Shown here: positions 12,294 to 24,672 of the stretch, piece after piece
Numbering within the stretch: position 1 is the stretch's first letter
Layout of the letters: each line of letters starts with the position of its first letter
From: Anisakis pegreffii
Taxonomy: Eukaryota > Nematoda > Chromadorea > Rhabditida > Anisakidae
Direction: 5' to 3'
Assembly: GCA_035041965.1 (NCBI GenBank)
Contig: JAPYMA010000560.1
Coordinates: forward strand, 62,001 to 126,000
Length of the DNA: 64,000 bases
Program-made: the position numbers and the translations under genes
The notes under the pieces: model-generated
Database searches by the model: none
What the model saw: the letters and a program-made list of their open reading frames with translations, nothing else
Told to the model about the DNA's origin: nothing

Positions 12294-14346
12294 ATGTTCA
12301 ACATCTATCAAAAATCAAATTCCAAATCCATTCGAATGAACTTCAACAATTTTGAGTACATTTGCGGATTCGTTTTTAACGACTCATTGCAGGATTTAAT
12401 TGAAAATGTGGTACTCAAGTTGACCAGTCGGCCAAGAAATTCGAAAAGGACTGAACTGGTAGGTGAGAACAATGTTCACCATCGAAGAAGAATTAAATTT
12501 TCGAACTGAACACCTTTATTGACACCCAACCAAATTAAGTATGAATTCCAGCCTTGGATGGTAGTAAGATGAGGATCAGTGAATAGAGAATTTTGGTCTT
12601 ACGTGAGATCATCAGGCAATTCTCGCTCTGTTATATGTAGAGAAACGCGCCGCTCGTCCAGAGCCATCTTTGACTTTAAGCTTATGCAGTAGTTACGGTC
12701 TGAGAATAATATGCTTGATTTGATATTTGACATCAATTTTGATAGTGTCGCTTTATTTCAGTGCACAATTTTATTTTTGTCACTAACGACAGTGGCATTG
12801 GTATGTGCATTCAATATCATAAGTGCATACTTTTGGGTAGCCAACTTCAACGAATCGATGCGTTATTTAAGTGCATTCCACCTGTTTGAATTTGTCGTGA
12901 TATTCATCGGTATCATGTGCCTCGCAATCGGTCTCATCAACAATTCTATCCAGCTCATTATTATTTTTATGTCATCGATGGTCTGTTGCTTCTCATTCCA
13001 CAATCGATCTCATCGTTAACATTGTATCGAATTCTATTCTGTTTAATGTAACAGAATAAGTTTGAATTCGAAAAGCCGAAGAGTCGTACCTCATTTATTT
13101 TATGCCACTTAATTATGGGAACGAATTTATTAGTTTTTTTCATCTTATCAAATTGTTAATTGTCAATTGTTGGAGGTTGGCACACTCCAACAATTGACAA
13201 TCAACAGTTTCAAAACAACGCTAACTGAACTGGAGTTTATATTTGAATCTCTTTCATCATTGGCACTTAGCAATTTGAGTTGAAATGCTACATAAATGAG
13301 CGGATTGTCTGGAATGAGTTGAACTGAAGGATTTGACTACGATCTGACCATAATTCTTATTAAAATCCATAATTAAAATAATTATTTTTTTGAATTACAG
13401 GCACTCAGTTTCGTTTCACGCGTGATCTTAATAACATTCTCATTTGGTTTTTTGATATTTGATGAAGGGAGTTGCATCGAAGCATTTTCTTTGTCATTGC
13501 GCAAGGATGTACGCAACAGCATTGGACAGGACATTGAAGTGCTGGCTGAACTGGGTAGGTGTAGTTTGTGCAACAGGATTAGGTGATACATATGTGAGTA
13601 ATGAGTTCAGTCGTACTTTGTAAGATTCATTGGTGAGCTCGTTTCTTTGCCAATAAATAACGACGATAAAACAATCAATCCTATGTGAAAACAAATATCA
13701 ATCATTGGAATTGCAAATTTAGTTGAATTTATCGCAGTTGAGATTTCACATTTTTTACGTCTGTTCCACACTCCATGAGTGTATGCGTTCCTATTCAAAA
13801 TATCACCCAACAACTCGCATCTGCTGGAAAAGGTCATTAGTACAGCGAAAGAAAACTCACGCAAACGGAAGGACAACATCTTGAAGAGGCGTTCGATGGT
13901 GATGTGATCTACGATAATAATGCAACATTTGATGGTAATCTATGATTATGATTTCAGTGTGTCGGCGTGAAATTTGTGCACCGTTGTTGATATTCAATGT
14001 CGTATTCCTGATATTCCACATCGCTGCAGTCGTATCGGCAATCAAGTACATAAGAATCATCAACTATGAAAAAGAATCGCGAATACGCCGTTTTCTAGCC
14101 AAGCTATCGCCATCAATTGTTTTGCTTGATGAAGCAACCAGCAGAAAGAGGGTGCACATTAGCACCTCTGAGAGCGACACCGACATCGATACATTGGTCA
14201 GGGACGCATTAAGATCTGCCACCAGTCGCACTCCGACAGTGCAAGATCTCGATAGTACTATCAGTGCGGACTCAACGGAAAGCTTGAGGTCGTCATCTCT
14301 GTATAATACGATGTCATCAACGACTTCATCCAACAGCTACAATTAA
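12294..14346 (+). CDS. Unrecognised four-transmembrane protein with Ser-rich tail
   Basis: Proposed exons are 12294-12458, 12762-12980, 13401-13554 and 13958-14346; all junctions keep phase (308 residues). The last three exons are well supported: donors at 12981, 13555 and acceptors TTACAG and TTTCAG join one frame. The first exon is less sure. An alternative is a start at ATG 12711 with no splice at 12762, giving 270 residues. Hydrophobic segments are CTILFLSLTTVALVCAF, FEFVVIFIGIMCLAIGL, a stretch across the 12980/13401 junction ending VILITFSFGFLIF, and APLLIFNVVFLIFHIAAVV. A roughly 45-residue polar loop lies between segments 3 and 4. The tail of about 100 residues is basic, then rich in Ser/Thr/Asp. 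The layout fits a small tetraspan membrane protein with cytosolic ends. I recognise no family signature (no tetraspanin CCG motif), so no function is assigned. Confidence 0.55.
13159..13201. repeat. Perfect 17-bp hairpin in intron
   Basis: ATTGTCAATTGTTGGAG at 13159-13175 is followed by a 9-nt loop and its exact reverse complement at 13185-13201. It lies in the intron between the second and third proposed exons of the four-membrane-segment gene. Confidence 0.9.
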
Positions 14347-16657
14347 GAATATGGATACCAATGACTAGCACCGGAGAGAAGTCGATTAATCATTAAAGAT
14401 ATTCTTTTAATTTAGTGACTGTATGAATTTAAATCGTAAATTGCTGTTGAATGTTTGTTTCCTTTTAGCAGACATCTTTGGAAATGAAATAAAATATAAA
14501 ATTTCATGGGTTTGAATTCATTGTCATCAGTTAGACTGCCATAAACACTGCACCTAAAGGTGACTGGTGGAGAAGTTTTTAAAGTCTGAAAAATCATATT
14601 AAATGGTAACCCATTAACTTTCATCCAAAGGTAGTTCTTCGTATTTACAACAAGTCATAGAAGTTCAGGAATAAGTGGCGAATAAGCTGAACATGCTCCA
14701 GTTTCTATCGACGACGACAAGAATTTTTGTGAGGATCAGATAAGCAAAAGGCAAAACTGCTGACGGATAACTACCATTCACCATTTCGATATTTTTTGAT
14801 GGCTCTACAAAAAACCGTTCCATAGACCGAAATAAACCACATGCATGAAGTGTCTAATTCACACGATGCTCAGTGCATGTACACAAAGGCACGTGCTCTT
14901 TCAGATCTCAATACTATTCCTTTACAAACGACAAATTACGAGAGGCGCACCCTCAAAGAGGGTTAGATAACAATCATTGGGAGAAAGATATCGAATCTAG
15001 ACCAGAAGCTACTGTTCAGCCTGAACCGCAACCTGAGCCTGACACTGATCTTAAGCCTGAAATGTAGCCTTAGCTTGAATGAAAATCCGAGTATCGAGTG
15101 TTCGCGTATTGTAACAATAAAAATGTCATGACCAAGCAAAAACTGTCGTTCATGACTAAGCACAAAAATGTCGTTCATGACCAAGTATAAAAGTGATGAC
15201 TGCAATCGCTCCTTTTTCTTTTCAACTCTTCACGTTCGTCGATTTCAACATTATGACTGTTGATATTATTTTGGTGATTATTATTTTCGATTCACATTTG
15301 TGATCAATAATAAATTCATTAAGAACGACGGATAATAACAGCTGATTATTGAACTGATGCGACCTATAGCATCCAACAGAAAAAGAATGCGTGATATGAG
15401 AACCACATAAAATCCAATATGCCTCCAACCTCAAATGCGATACGAACGAAGCAAAGAAAGAAATTTGTGTAAAGGGTATATTGAAACAATCAAATCCAAA
15501 TATGGTCACATACTTTGTTACGGTTAATTCGCTTGGAGGTGCTTCATCAAATAAGTTACATTGGTTTACGGAGGTGTAGCCAAGAGGGGGGGGGGGGAGT
15601 GAGCGATGACTATGTGATGAGGGAGGTCATCCCGCATGCAATGATCCGATCAATATGCTGATAACCCGATTGGTGCGTACATGGGCCGAGGGTGGTAAGT
15701 ATGAAATATTTGTTATGGATTGCCCGATGTTTAAGAGAAGAATTGTTATTGATGATTATCAAGTTATCACTCACTCCAATGATCAATACGCACCTGTTTT
15801 GTATGTCTTTTAAGAAATTACATCTTGAAGAAAAATCTTGATTATATTTCACACGTTTCGAAATCCATGTAGAACTTTTGTTATCATTTAGAATGTCACT
15901 ACCAAGCGTTTATTCAGTTTGAAAATTGTGAAATCAGGATTTGCAAACTTGACCATCCAATTTATTGAAATATGAGCCTTATTTTAGACACTGTATTGCT
16001 AAACTTGACTGCATTCAACTTAGTGGTTCTTTATATTCGAATTTTTTGTTGAGCAGTGCGAAGAGCAACAAGAAATGGATTTCATATTCAGGGAATCTTT
16101 TTGAACGATGAATCAGTGAAGAGATCATTGCGTTTGGCGTTAATGAAGTATGGAATCGAAGTGGGGAAGAAAACAGTTCAAAACAGAGTCATCCCTCTCC
16201 GGACATTCGTTTTTTGATAGATTCCTTCTTCGCACAAAGCAAACGATAACAGCACAGGAGAATGCGGGCCTTCACAAAATTCTGATCTTTCGGCGACAGC
16301 AAAGAGGCAAGGCAACTCCCCTCTGCTGTCAAATGGTCTTAAGAAAAGGACTCGAAATAGGCCCTTTGTCGTCCAAAAAGCTCCATTAATCGTTTCTTTC
16401 ACTTATAAGCTGTAGCCTCCCTGCCAGTCAGGAAAATTTAGTATGTGAAACAACTTTATTTGAAAGCAAACCAGCGAAGAAGTGACGATATTTGGAGATC
16501 ATATGGCAACAAAATTTACAAATATAAATATGTATGCTTGTTTTCAATACAACATGCAAACAAGAATATTTTATGATTTAATATTTTATTTTATGATACA
16601 AAAATTAGTTTAAGTTGTCCACTTCAACGACAATGAAGCGAGCGAACATCTTCGATT
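14347..16657. other. Convergent intergenic region
   Basis: Between the 3' ends of the four-membrane-segment gene and PSMD10. It contains the minisatellite at 15121 and a run of ten G at about 15588-15597. No gene is recognised. Confidence 0.5.
15121..15195. repeat. Minisatellite, three TGTCGTTCATGACCAAG units
   Basis: Three units of about 25 bp contain TGTC(GTT)CATGACCAAGCA and AAAAA. They follow a run of CCTGAG/CCTGAA hexamers at about 15017-15075. The hexamer run encodes PEPQPEP in one frame, but no gene context supports coding. Confidence 0.75.
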
Positions 16658-18975
16658 TTAAGTTGATTCTTCGAATCGTTTCGCAGCCATCTTGAGTTTA
16701 CCAACAAATTCAGCAGAATTCGTTAAATCAATTGGACGTTGCTTCGCCTATAAAACCGCATATTACTCAACCGGGATAAGCAATCCTTTGTTGAAAGTTC
16801 ATTCGTTATCATCACACCACACAAATAAATAACGAATGTGGATCTACTCGTTGATTTTCAAATGTTGACGACGAACAATCGCTCAGTTTCCATTCTTCAG
16901 TTGAAATTTCAATTGAATGAATATACAATTGCAATTGAATACGTATGGATCATTTGAACATAACGAAATATATTTCTATCAATTTGATCGACTTGATGAT
17001 TTGATGCAATGAAACGATTATTGCCTCATGAAATTCATAATGCTGAAATGAGTTTTAGGAAACTACACGCAACCAACCTTATTTTCCAAATACAGGTTAG
17101 CACCTCTGTCAGCAAGTTTTATCGCGACATCCTCTCTGTGCTCCTCAATAGCCAAATGACTGAAATCAAAGAACGTTAACATTCGGTAACACATCCCACA
17201 AGAGTAACACTTCCACAGTCTTTCAGTAATAGTAAAATCGATCATTCAAAAAAAAATTCAGTGGAGATGAACATTTCAGAATGAACTCCATAAGTTATTT
17301 TCACATACAGCGGTGAACATCCACATGAATCTGCGATATCAATGCGTAGCTTTGGTGAACCAACAAGAAGTGAAACTATCTGAAGAAAATTTGAATTTAA
17401 ATTGAGTCAGTTTTTTGGAGATTGGAATGTTTATAACGGAGAAATGGAATCGTTCAAAAAGTTTACAGGGAGAGAGAAAAAACTATCAATTTTCAGATCA
17501 ACTGAAGAGGGATAGAATGTGGATAAGCCGGGTGATTCGACAAGTACGACGTTACAATGGAACAAATTTAAACGAATTAGAACTAAACAAAACGAAATTA
17601 ATAAAACGAAAACCTTCTGATGCCCCTGTGAGGCAGCTCTGTGCAACGGCGAAGCACCATAACGATCCTGCGCATTCACGTTGGCACCATTTTGAATCAG
17701 AATCGATGTTATCTTAACGATACAGGCAATCAACATCGACAAATAAATAAACTCGAGTTTCATTCATTCAAAAAACACATACAACATTTCAATAGTTATG
17801 AATTGAGAATACTCAAATGAGAGGATAACATTCATCAAAAACTCGCCCGTGAACATACTCACGATCAGACCCACAATCATGACTGTATTCACTAATAAAG
17901 AACAGCGTTTTTAAAATCTCAAAAAATCAGAGGGATACTCTCATGAGGACTAGTAAGATCAAAGGGATGGAAATGAAACAAAAGAGAAATGTGAATGATG
18001 AATGATTATTGATGTTGTGCTATTATCATCATTATTATGGTTGTTGTTATTGTCATTGCTTTATGCATAAGGCAAAAGATGATAAGATGTGAGCGAGCAA
18101 AACGAACGGCTGCATGATTTCTGCTGGCCGCGTAATGGAGAGCGGTCTGTCCGTTGCTGTTGGCCGTATCTATGTCGATGTTCGGTAACGTCACCAAATA
18201 ACGAACCACTTCCAATCGACCCGCCGAAGATGCGATCATCAACGGTGTCCAACCCATCTGAATGTTCACTTCTCTTTCCCCATCACCTTATATCATTAGC
18301 TGGCACACTGTGAATTCTTCAAACACATTGACAAAAGCTCATATCCATTAGCATTTCCAATCTTCTTATTAATAATATCACGACACATTCTGATTCATTC
18401 ATCAATGACTAGCAATCGTACTTATTGCAAGTAACAACCGAATCAAATCGGCGATAATTAAGCTCGACTCTACTCAATCAAACGAAACAACGAATAACGA
18501 ACATCATCAGTTGAGACTGCATCCTCATCTCGTACGCTAACACAGAACTGAACAATCTCTAAACATCCGCCACTGCATGCCCAATGCACTGCTGTACGTC
18601 CTGACTTAAATAGTGCAACAATTGAATTCAACTGATCTGCTGCATCAAAATGAATTTCAAAATCTGTACTCAATTCATTCTGCTACAGTACTAACGACAG
18701 TCATGCGACTCGACTGCTGACCGTTTGAAAGAAAATAAATTGTCTCGAAAGTGAACCGATATCGTTCAAAAATGCACACCAGAATGGAGTATTATAAGAG
18801 GCGATTGAATGAATTACATATGATAATATTGAGCTAACTACGAATAAAGACTAACATCATCCTTATAGGACACAAGATTGGCATGTTTCTGAAGTAATCT
18901 TTTCGCAGATTCAGCTTTATTTTCTCGGAGTAACTGCGTTAGTTCATCATTCACTTCTTTCAATTTCGCAGACAT
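16658..18975 (-). CDS. PSMD10: Gankyrin, 26S proteasome assembly chaperone (PSMD10)
   Basis: Seven exons join in phase: 18856-18975, 18503-18604, 18108-18257, 17614-17712, 17309-17379, 17078-17159 and 16658-16747, giving 237 residues (human 226). The protein is a run of ankyrin repeats. Visible cores are GRTAVHWACSGGCLEIVQF, GWTPLMIASSAGRLEVVRY, GQTALHYAASRNHAA, YGASPLHRAASQGHQK and LHLAIEEHREDVAIKLADRG followed by ANLYLENK. Order and spacing match human gankyrin repeat by repeat, including SKNR/SRNH and IYIENK/LYLENK. Gankyrin binds the C-terminal domain of the ATPase Rpt3/PSMC4 during assembly of the 19S base. Several splice sites are weak (donors GTTCGT and GTTTTC; acceptors TTTAAG and GTTAAG), but the join is fixed by homology. 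Neighbouring genes Sec20, COX17 and UBE2K lie on the same strand, with gaps of 0.7-2.4 kb, too wide for a typical operon. Confidence 0.93.
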
Positions 18976-20422
18976 CCTCTCAAATGCACGATAAAATTAA
19001 ACGAATCAGTTGAATTATACAAATTAAGTTTGGCACAGGCATTGATTGTTCGCGTTTGTTCCAAACTGGGATGTGCCTTTGTCGAGACCTCATTTCAAGT
19101 ACACTAGGTGATTTGTAATATGGCATTCGCTTATGATTTTCAACCAATCCATTTCTAAAGGAACGTTCACAATCGCTTGCGCGCTAGATAATGCAAATTA
19201 GATAACAGTGCGAGAATGATGCATATCGTTAGACTGATGCTCATACTGCACGTGAGGTATCTATCAAAGGAATGCTCTGTTCCTTGCTCTGAGCACTAGA
19301 CTAAACCAGAGCGCAAACATAAACTTAGTGAAGACTGATTGTATGCATCCAAAATTCAAGTCATTCTCTTCAGCTTTCAACAATGTCAGCACCTCTTTCC
19401 AGTGAGCACATAGAATTGCTAGTAGAAAATACACAATTCTGCTGTATCTATTTCCCGATCGCACTGCCCGAATTTTGTAAATGCTACAACGATAAAGGTA
19501 TATGAAATAATTTGATTCGCGACAACACATATCCTCCACTTATTATCAATACAATGAAAATATTTTATCGGTTCATTTTCAAAAGTATATGACAATCCAC
19601 CAATACACGACGTCACATTGTTGAGAAGACTCTATGAACTAATGAAATAGTAAACACCAAACGATATACGCAATGATTCATACAGAACTGCAACAACAAC
19701 TTTTGCTCTTGAATTATGACAGCAGAACAACGAATTCACTTTTAAACTCAAATACAAATTGCTTGGAGGTTGTGAAGCAAATTTCAGTAAATAAGGGCAT
19801 CGTCATTGTGATTCTCGAGAATTTTGTTGAACTGATTAAAATGCCTCACGATAACATGGCTGCTTTTGATCATGCGTAATAAAAAGAAATAACGAATGAA
19901 AATACAACCGCAAAATTATAAGTCTGAAACAGAGAATTTAAAAATTGGAGCAAATTCAATTCGCAAATAGAATATTCACTCATTTATTCATTCAGAACGA
20001 TCACAGCTCTAAACATAATTTGAATATGAAGACAGATGAGTATCGATGTTGTGGCATAAGTTTTATAGCAATAAATTATGCGTGTTCAACTTGAAAATCT
20101 ATATGTACATATAACGTAGTTTGTTTTGGGCATTCGTTTCGATTCCATCTCGCATTTCGACCCAAACAAACAAATAGCAACATCGTTAGCCGTGCGCAAA
20201 CGATCTCAAAGGATAATGGCTGGCGAGAGACGAGAATAAAATATTAAAATTAGTGCTCTTTTCAGTGCAATTGACTACCACCTATGCAGTTCTCAAAACC
20301 AAAATTTGAAGTGAAAAGTTCGACCGGAGATGATCTCGCATGAAGGCAGAAAGATGCGAACGAGTCATTAATAAGCGTAAACGAAAAGAAATTATATGCA
20401 GGCAAACTGAGCAGATGTGAGT
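18976..20422. other. PSMD10-Sec20 intergenic region
   Basis: AT-rich, 1.45 kb, with no recognisable coding or repeat signal. It should include the PSMD10 promoter and the Sec20 3' UTR. Confidence 0.5.
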
Positions 20423-23102
20423 TCAATATATAATCGAAAGGACACGCTTTCGTAGAATATAAAAAATAACCAAAAAATACAACAATAACGCTAAAGCAAT
20501 CAAAATTTTATCCGTACATTCTCGTCGTCCATATTTTGAGATTAATTTTCCACCACTCTGAAAGATAACAAATTGTTTTTTGGTACAATTGAAATGGGCA
20601 AAAATTTTTGGCATATAAATAGTCGCTTTGCAAGAATGAAATTGCTTCGTTTACGTTGGACTAGAATAAATACAAACTGATGTAGATCACCTGAATATGC
20701 GAGCCCATAGACGCGTACTCTCCTTCGGTTTCACGCAATAAAGCGGATGAATGAATCAGATTTGTTGTGCTCTCTTCGGACAATTTCACTTGTTCGTTCA
20801 TTCGAGACACCAGTGCTGACAGACTGCCAGTTGTCTGTTATTGAACATTATCAACTGCTCGTTGAGATTGTGATATTATCAGATCGATGTGGATGTAATT
20901 TCGTTTGAAGTTCATCAACACATCACTGCTTATTAATTTTGTAAGCTACCACCTCGTCACCATCAAAAAAATCACCAACAATTCAAAAGCAAAGCAGTCA
21001 ACCGTCTAACTGTCACATCTGAATTTTCTTTCCAAAACAACACGAATTCAGAACGAATCTCAACGGGAATAATCGAAAAGCAATCACGGTTCTCTTTATC
21101 ACAATAAAATGCATTTTTGCAACAAGAAACACGCAACGGATATGAAACCTTGATTGCTTCTTTCTTCAAGTTTTCACTTCTCTTCATTCGGTTACGTAAT
21201 TCTATATCTTCATCGTTAACTTCACGACGACTGAATAAATGATCTCGAGAACGTTCTTCTGCAATAATAATAATAAGCATAGTAATAACAGCTCAATCAA
21301 ACGTCTCAGTTCGACTCCTCAGTGCTGCCAAACGCCTCAGCAACATGTGTCAGAAGATCTGGCACAAGTATCCTTTAACGGAGAGTTATGAGAAGCCATT
21401 CAAAGGCTGAAATGGGGAAAAGCGCCTAGTGCTGATGGACTACTGGCAGAGGTATTTAACTATAGTGGCCGAGCGACTCATGGCGTTAGTATGGACACAT
21501 TTGGATGCACGCAAAGATACTGCAACAGTTTGAGGATGCGCAAATCGTGCACATATTCAAGCGCACGGGCGATCCAACACCCTGCGATGATCATTAAGGA
21601 ACCTCTATTTTTTCTGTACCAAGCAACAACACGGCTAGAACTGTTCTGAACCTCGCAGACCCGTCGACTTCATCGCTCATTCCACGATGACGATAATAAT
21701 TATTATTGTAATAATCAATAATAATAACAATACAAATAATCATAATTAAAGTTAATAATAATAAACTTAATAATAATTACTATTGTAATAACAACAACAA
21801 TAGTAATAATAATAATCACAATAACAGTAAATAATATTACTGATAACAGTGGAAGTCTTAATTAATAACAGTTGAATGAATACCGATATGTTTCAACTGA
21901 ATGCGTAACGCATTTCGCAGTGCGTAACGATTGCGATCCAGTTCACTTCGATGCTCTTTGACTTGAGCGAGAAGCTCGTCTCGTTCTTTGCTTGACTTGA
22001 CCTTTAATTAATTTATTTGTGTGCGGTGATAACCGTAATTCGTCTTTCATTAGAACAATCACATTGGCAGCGATAATAATAAACATCAATCATATTTGAT
22101 GACATATATCAATGAATATAATTCTATGATTGTGTCTTGTTGGTGTTTTATCGACTTATGTTGAGATCTGAGACGGAAACATGAATAGATTTTTTTTGAA
22201 TGTATCTATTTCTAATCAATGTTTTAGCCATTCAGCTGGTCACTTCACAATGACAGTGCTTCATTTTGACGGCGATACTGACTGATATCAACTGATATCA
22301 ATCTGTATTGATATGATTGATATCAGCTGCTCATTTTTTAAAAACCTTTTTTTTGTTCTGAATTTTGATATCAGTTTGAAACAAGCGAAAAGTCATCACT
22401 GACTTTATTGTGTAATATTGTGATCTGCTTTTGTGAATTACTAGTTTGTTATAGTATCTCGTTATTTTCACCGCTTTGCAGTTTATTAGCTTATTACTAT
22501 TAATATCCTAGGTTACAGCCAGTCACGATCACATTATCTAAAATAAAAATAACTGACTGTGAGAAATAACACAACAAATCTCTCTACTTTATTCGAAAGT
22601 CGCTGCAATGAATCAATCTGAATAGCGATTTCATTGATTTGTCGTTTCACTTCACCATTCAAATCGTTGATTTGTTTTTGTGTTGCATCTTCTAAATGTC
22701 TGAATAATGATGATAAGTTTTGTGGTTATCATATAACGCCTCAAACATTTGCTTGTAACATTCAAAAACGGTTGATATAGTTGAGATAAGAGAAGAGGAA
22801 TAGGGTGGCGAGGTAAGGTGCATGACTGAAGTGAACGAAAAAGATCGTGTGAGATGTTGTCACGTCAAACGAAACAAAAATGGTGATTGACATCGTGATC
22901 AATTGATCTTTTCATGAAATCATCAGTAAGTCACACAAATGCAAGTCGTTTTTGCAGTTTGACAATTGACTGAGATGGAAATATAGAAGAAGTGTGCTGC
23001 TTACTTGATGTTCTCGATGAGATTCTTGATCGAAATATCACTCTTGAGAATCTCTTGCTGACACAGTTGTAACTGCATCAGTTCTGCCTTTTTCAGATCC
23101 AT
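20423..23102 (-). CDS. BNIP1: Sec20/BNIP1 SNARE, ER-Golgi retrograde fusion
   Basis: Six exons join in phase: 23005-23102, 22588-22699, 21884-22001, 21149-21258, 20691-20834 and 20423-20557, giving 238 residues (human BNIP1 228). The N-terminal two thirds is charged and heptad-like (KKAELMQLQLCQQEILKSD; ERDELLAQVKEHRSELDRNR). The SNARE region is SLSALVSRMNEQVKLSEEST and continues to LLRETEGEYASMGSHIQ. It is followed by SGGKLISKYGRRECTDKILI and a single C-terminal membrane anchor (LALLLYFLVIFYILRKR). This matches the Sec20 signature GRKLITKYNRRELTDKLLI of the human protein. Sec20 is a tail-anchored ER SNARE working with syntaxin 18 in Golgi-to-ER transport. Intron 3 carries a LINE fragment and an AAT-rich microsatellite. 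Some splice sites are weak (acceptor TTAAAG at 22002; donor GTTTCA at 21148). Confidence 0.92.
21360..21690 (+). pseudogene. LINE reverse-transcriptase fragment in Sec20 intron
   Basis: On the plus strand, opposite Sec20, translated pieces read EAIQRLKWGKAPSADGLLAE and, after a frame change, FEDAQIVHIFKRTGDPTPCD followed by a stop. These resemble the non-LTR reverse transcriptase motifs K.GKAPG.DG and W..A.IV.I.KKGD...C.NYRGISL. Frame breaks and stop codons mean it is dead and truncated. It sits between Sec20 exons 3 and 4. Confidence 0.75.
21691..21840. repeat. Imperfect AAT/ATT microsatellite
   Basis: About 150 bp of interrupted AAT/ATT/AAC trinucleotides directly after the LINE fragment, inside Sec20 intron 3. 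Confidence 0.85.
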
Positions 23103-23808
23103 TTGTGCAACCGAAATTTTTTATCGACTGAAACAAGAGCAATCCTAAAGCATGCCAGCTGATTGTCCCCAATAATGATGATTTTTCCAACCCTTTCAGT
23201 TACTCGGAATACCACCCTTAGAATTCTCCATTTGTAAGAAGTTGTTTCATTCGATGAGTACCGACTGACATTCTATTAATAGCATGTTTTAAAAAGTTCG
23301 CTCTACCGATGCTACCTGGTATTATGCTGAATTGTTTCACATTTGAAGGAGAGAGTAATCTGGCTGAACAAATAACTGAATAATGAATCGAAAATGCACT
23401 GGTGGCAATGGATTGATAGTATGTAAAATATAAGAATGTCGATGGAACAGTCGTAAGGATGATCGATCGAAGAAACGATCAAATTTTTATGAAAAACAAC
23501 GAATCAGTTTCAGACGTTTATTACGAAAACGATTTGACTACGAATACATTCCTTCTGAATTTCATCACATCTAATAACAACAATTTTACATAAAATTGCC
23601 ACATTTCACACCAAACCAATGGCACATGAGCATTTCCTGCTTAAACATGAACGACTAATAAATACGAGTGAAAACGAAGAGAATAATCTATGTTAATAAG
23701 ATCTATAGATTCCTAGCAATTAGCGACAAAGACACGATATAGAGGTATTAAAGCAATTATTCATCCTGTGCATTATCGTTTCGACGAATGTTGCGTAATC
23801 ACCGTGTG

Positions 23809-24672
23809 TCACACATCAAATCCATGCTCTCGTAAACATTTCTTATGCGCCTCAATCAGTTCACCACACTTCTCTTCGCCATTCAATACGATGCACTCGT
23901 CTCTTGCCTGAAAGTTGATGAAATTCATTCCAAGAGCGTTTCTTCATGCTCGTTTACATATTTAAAGTAGAGTTATACCACGATTCATAGATACTACCAA
24001 ACTAAAATTTGGATACTGCTTCCTCAATGCAAGATTTGATTTAGCTAGTTATTTCCAGTTATTTTTGTTTATTTATCGTTAGTTCTCTGCTAGCTGTTCG
24101 CTCTTCATCTTTGAATTGCTACTAGTCGTTTGGTTATTTCTTTAGTGTTGCTTTGCTTTTATTGCTGCTGACTCGTGTTTATCGCTAAGAGCATTTTTTT
24201 GCTGTTCAATGGATCAGTGTGAAAATTTTTCATTGTTTAATGACGTTATGTGGTTTTTTTCGCAGACAAATCAGGAATGCAATTGCAAATTTAAAGGATT
24301 TGAAAATGATTGCGATTAGCGAACTACTTTTGCTCACTCAGCCACGCTTTATCTGCTGAGCAAAATAGCGAAAAGTGCCGCTGTTTTCCTCGATTAGCAG
24401 TATTTCTGTTGATGAAAAGTTTTCGTTACTTTTTCGTCAGCTACGCCACTCGAAATATTTTTTCAAGCGAATTAGTGGAGCAATTTATATTTCAGTGGGA
24501 TGCCCCTCACTGATCATAATAATATTAATATGATTGTACAATAAGAGAACAATATTGATGAAGTCACCTTCTTTGTTTCTGGACAAGCACAGCATGGCTT
24601 CAGCTTTTTCGATTCATCATTTGTGTTGTTATCGTGTTTCTTATCCATATGACATTCCTGTTTCTCACTCAT
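23809..24672 (-). CDS. COX17: COX17 mitochondrial copper chaperone
   Basis: Two exons, 24568-24672 and 23809-23907, join in phase 0 to give 67 residues. The copper site is [13 protein letters not shown], with CC at residues 27-28 and C at 30. A twin CX9C pattern follows: C30-C40 and C49-C59. The tail [16 protein letters not shown] matches the COX17 family closely (human LIEAHKECMRALGFKI). COX17 carries Cu(I) in the mitochondrial intermembrane space to SCO1 and COX11 for cytochrome c oxidase. It is imported by the MIA40 disulphide relay, which uses the CX9C cysteines. The ATG at 24672 is preceded by TTTTTTAG four bases upstream (acceptor then ATAAA-ATG, a further two bases apart), a possible leader-splice site. 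The N-terminal 21 residues are polar and not conserved. Confidence 0.95.

Noticed and set aside
16658..24672. Nematode-style operon COX17-Sec20-PSMD10
   Set aside because: The genes share a strand, but gaps of 0.7 and 1.4 kb are much wider than the roughly 100-bp spacing typical of such operons. Only expression data could revive the idea.
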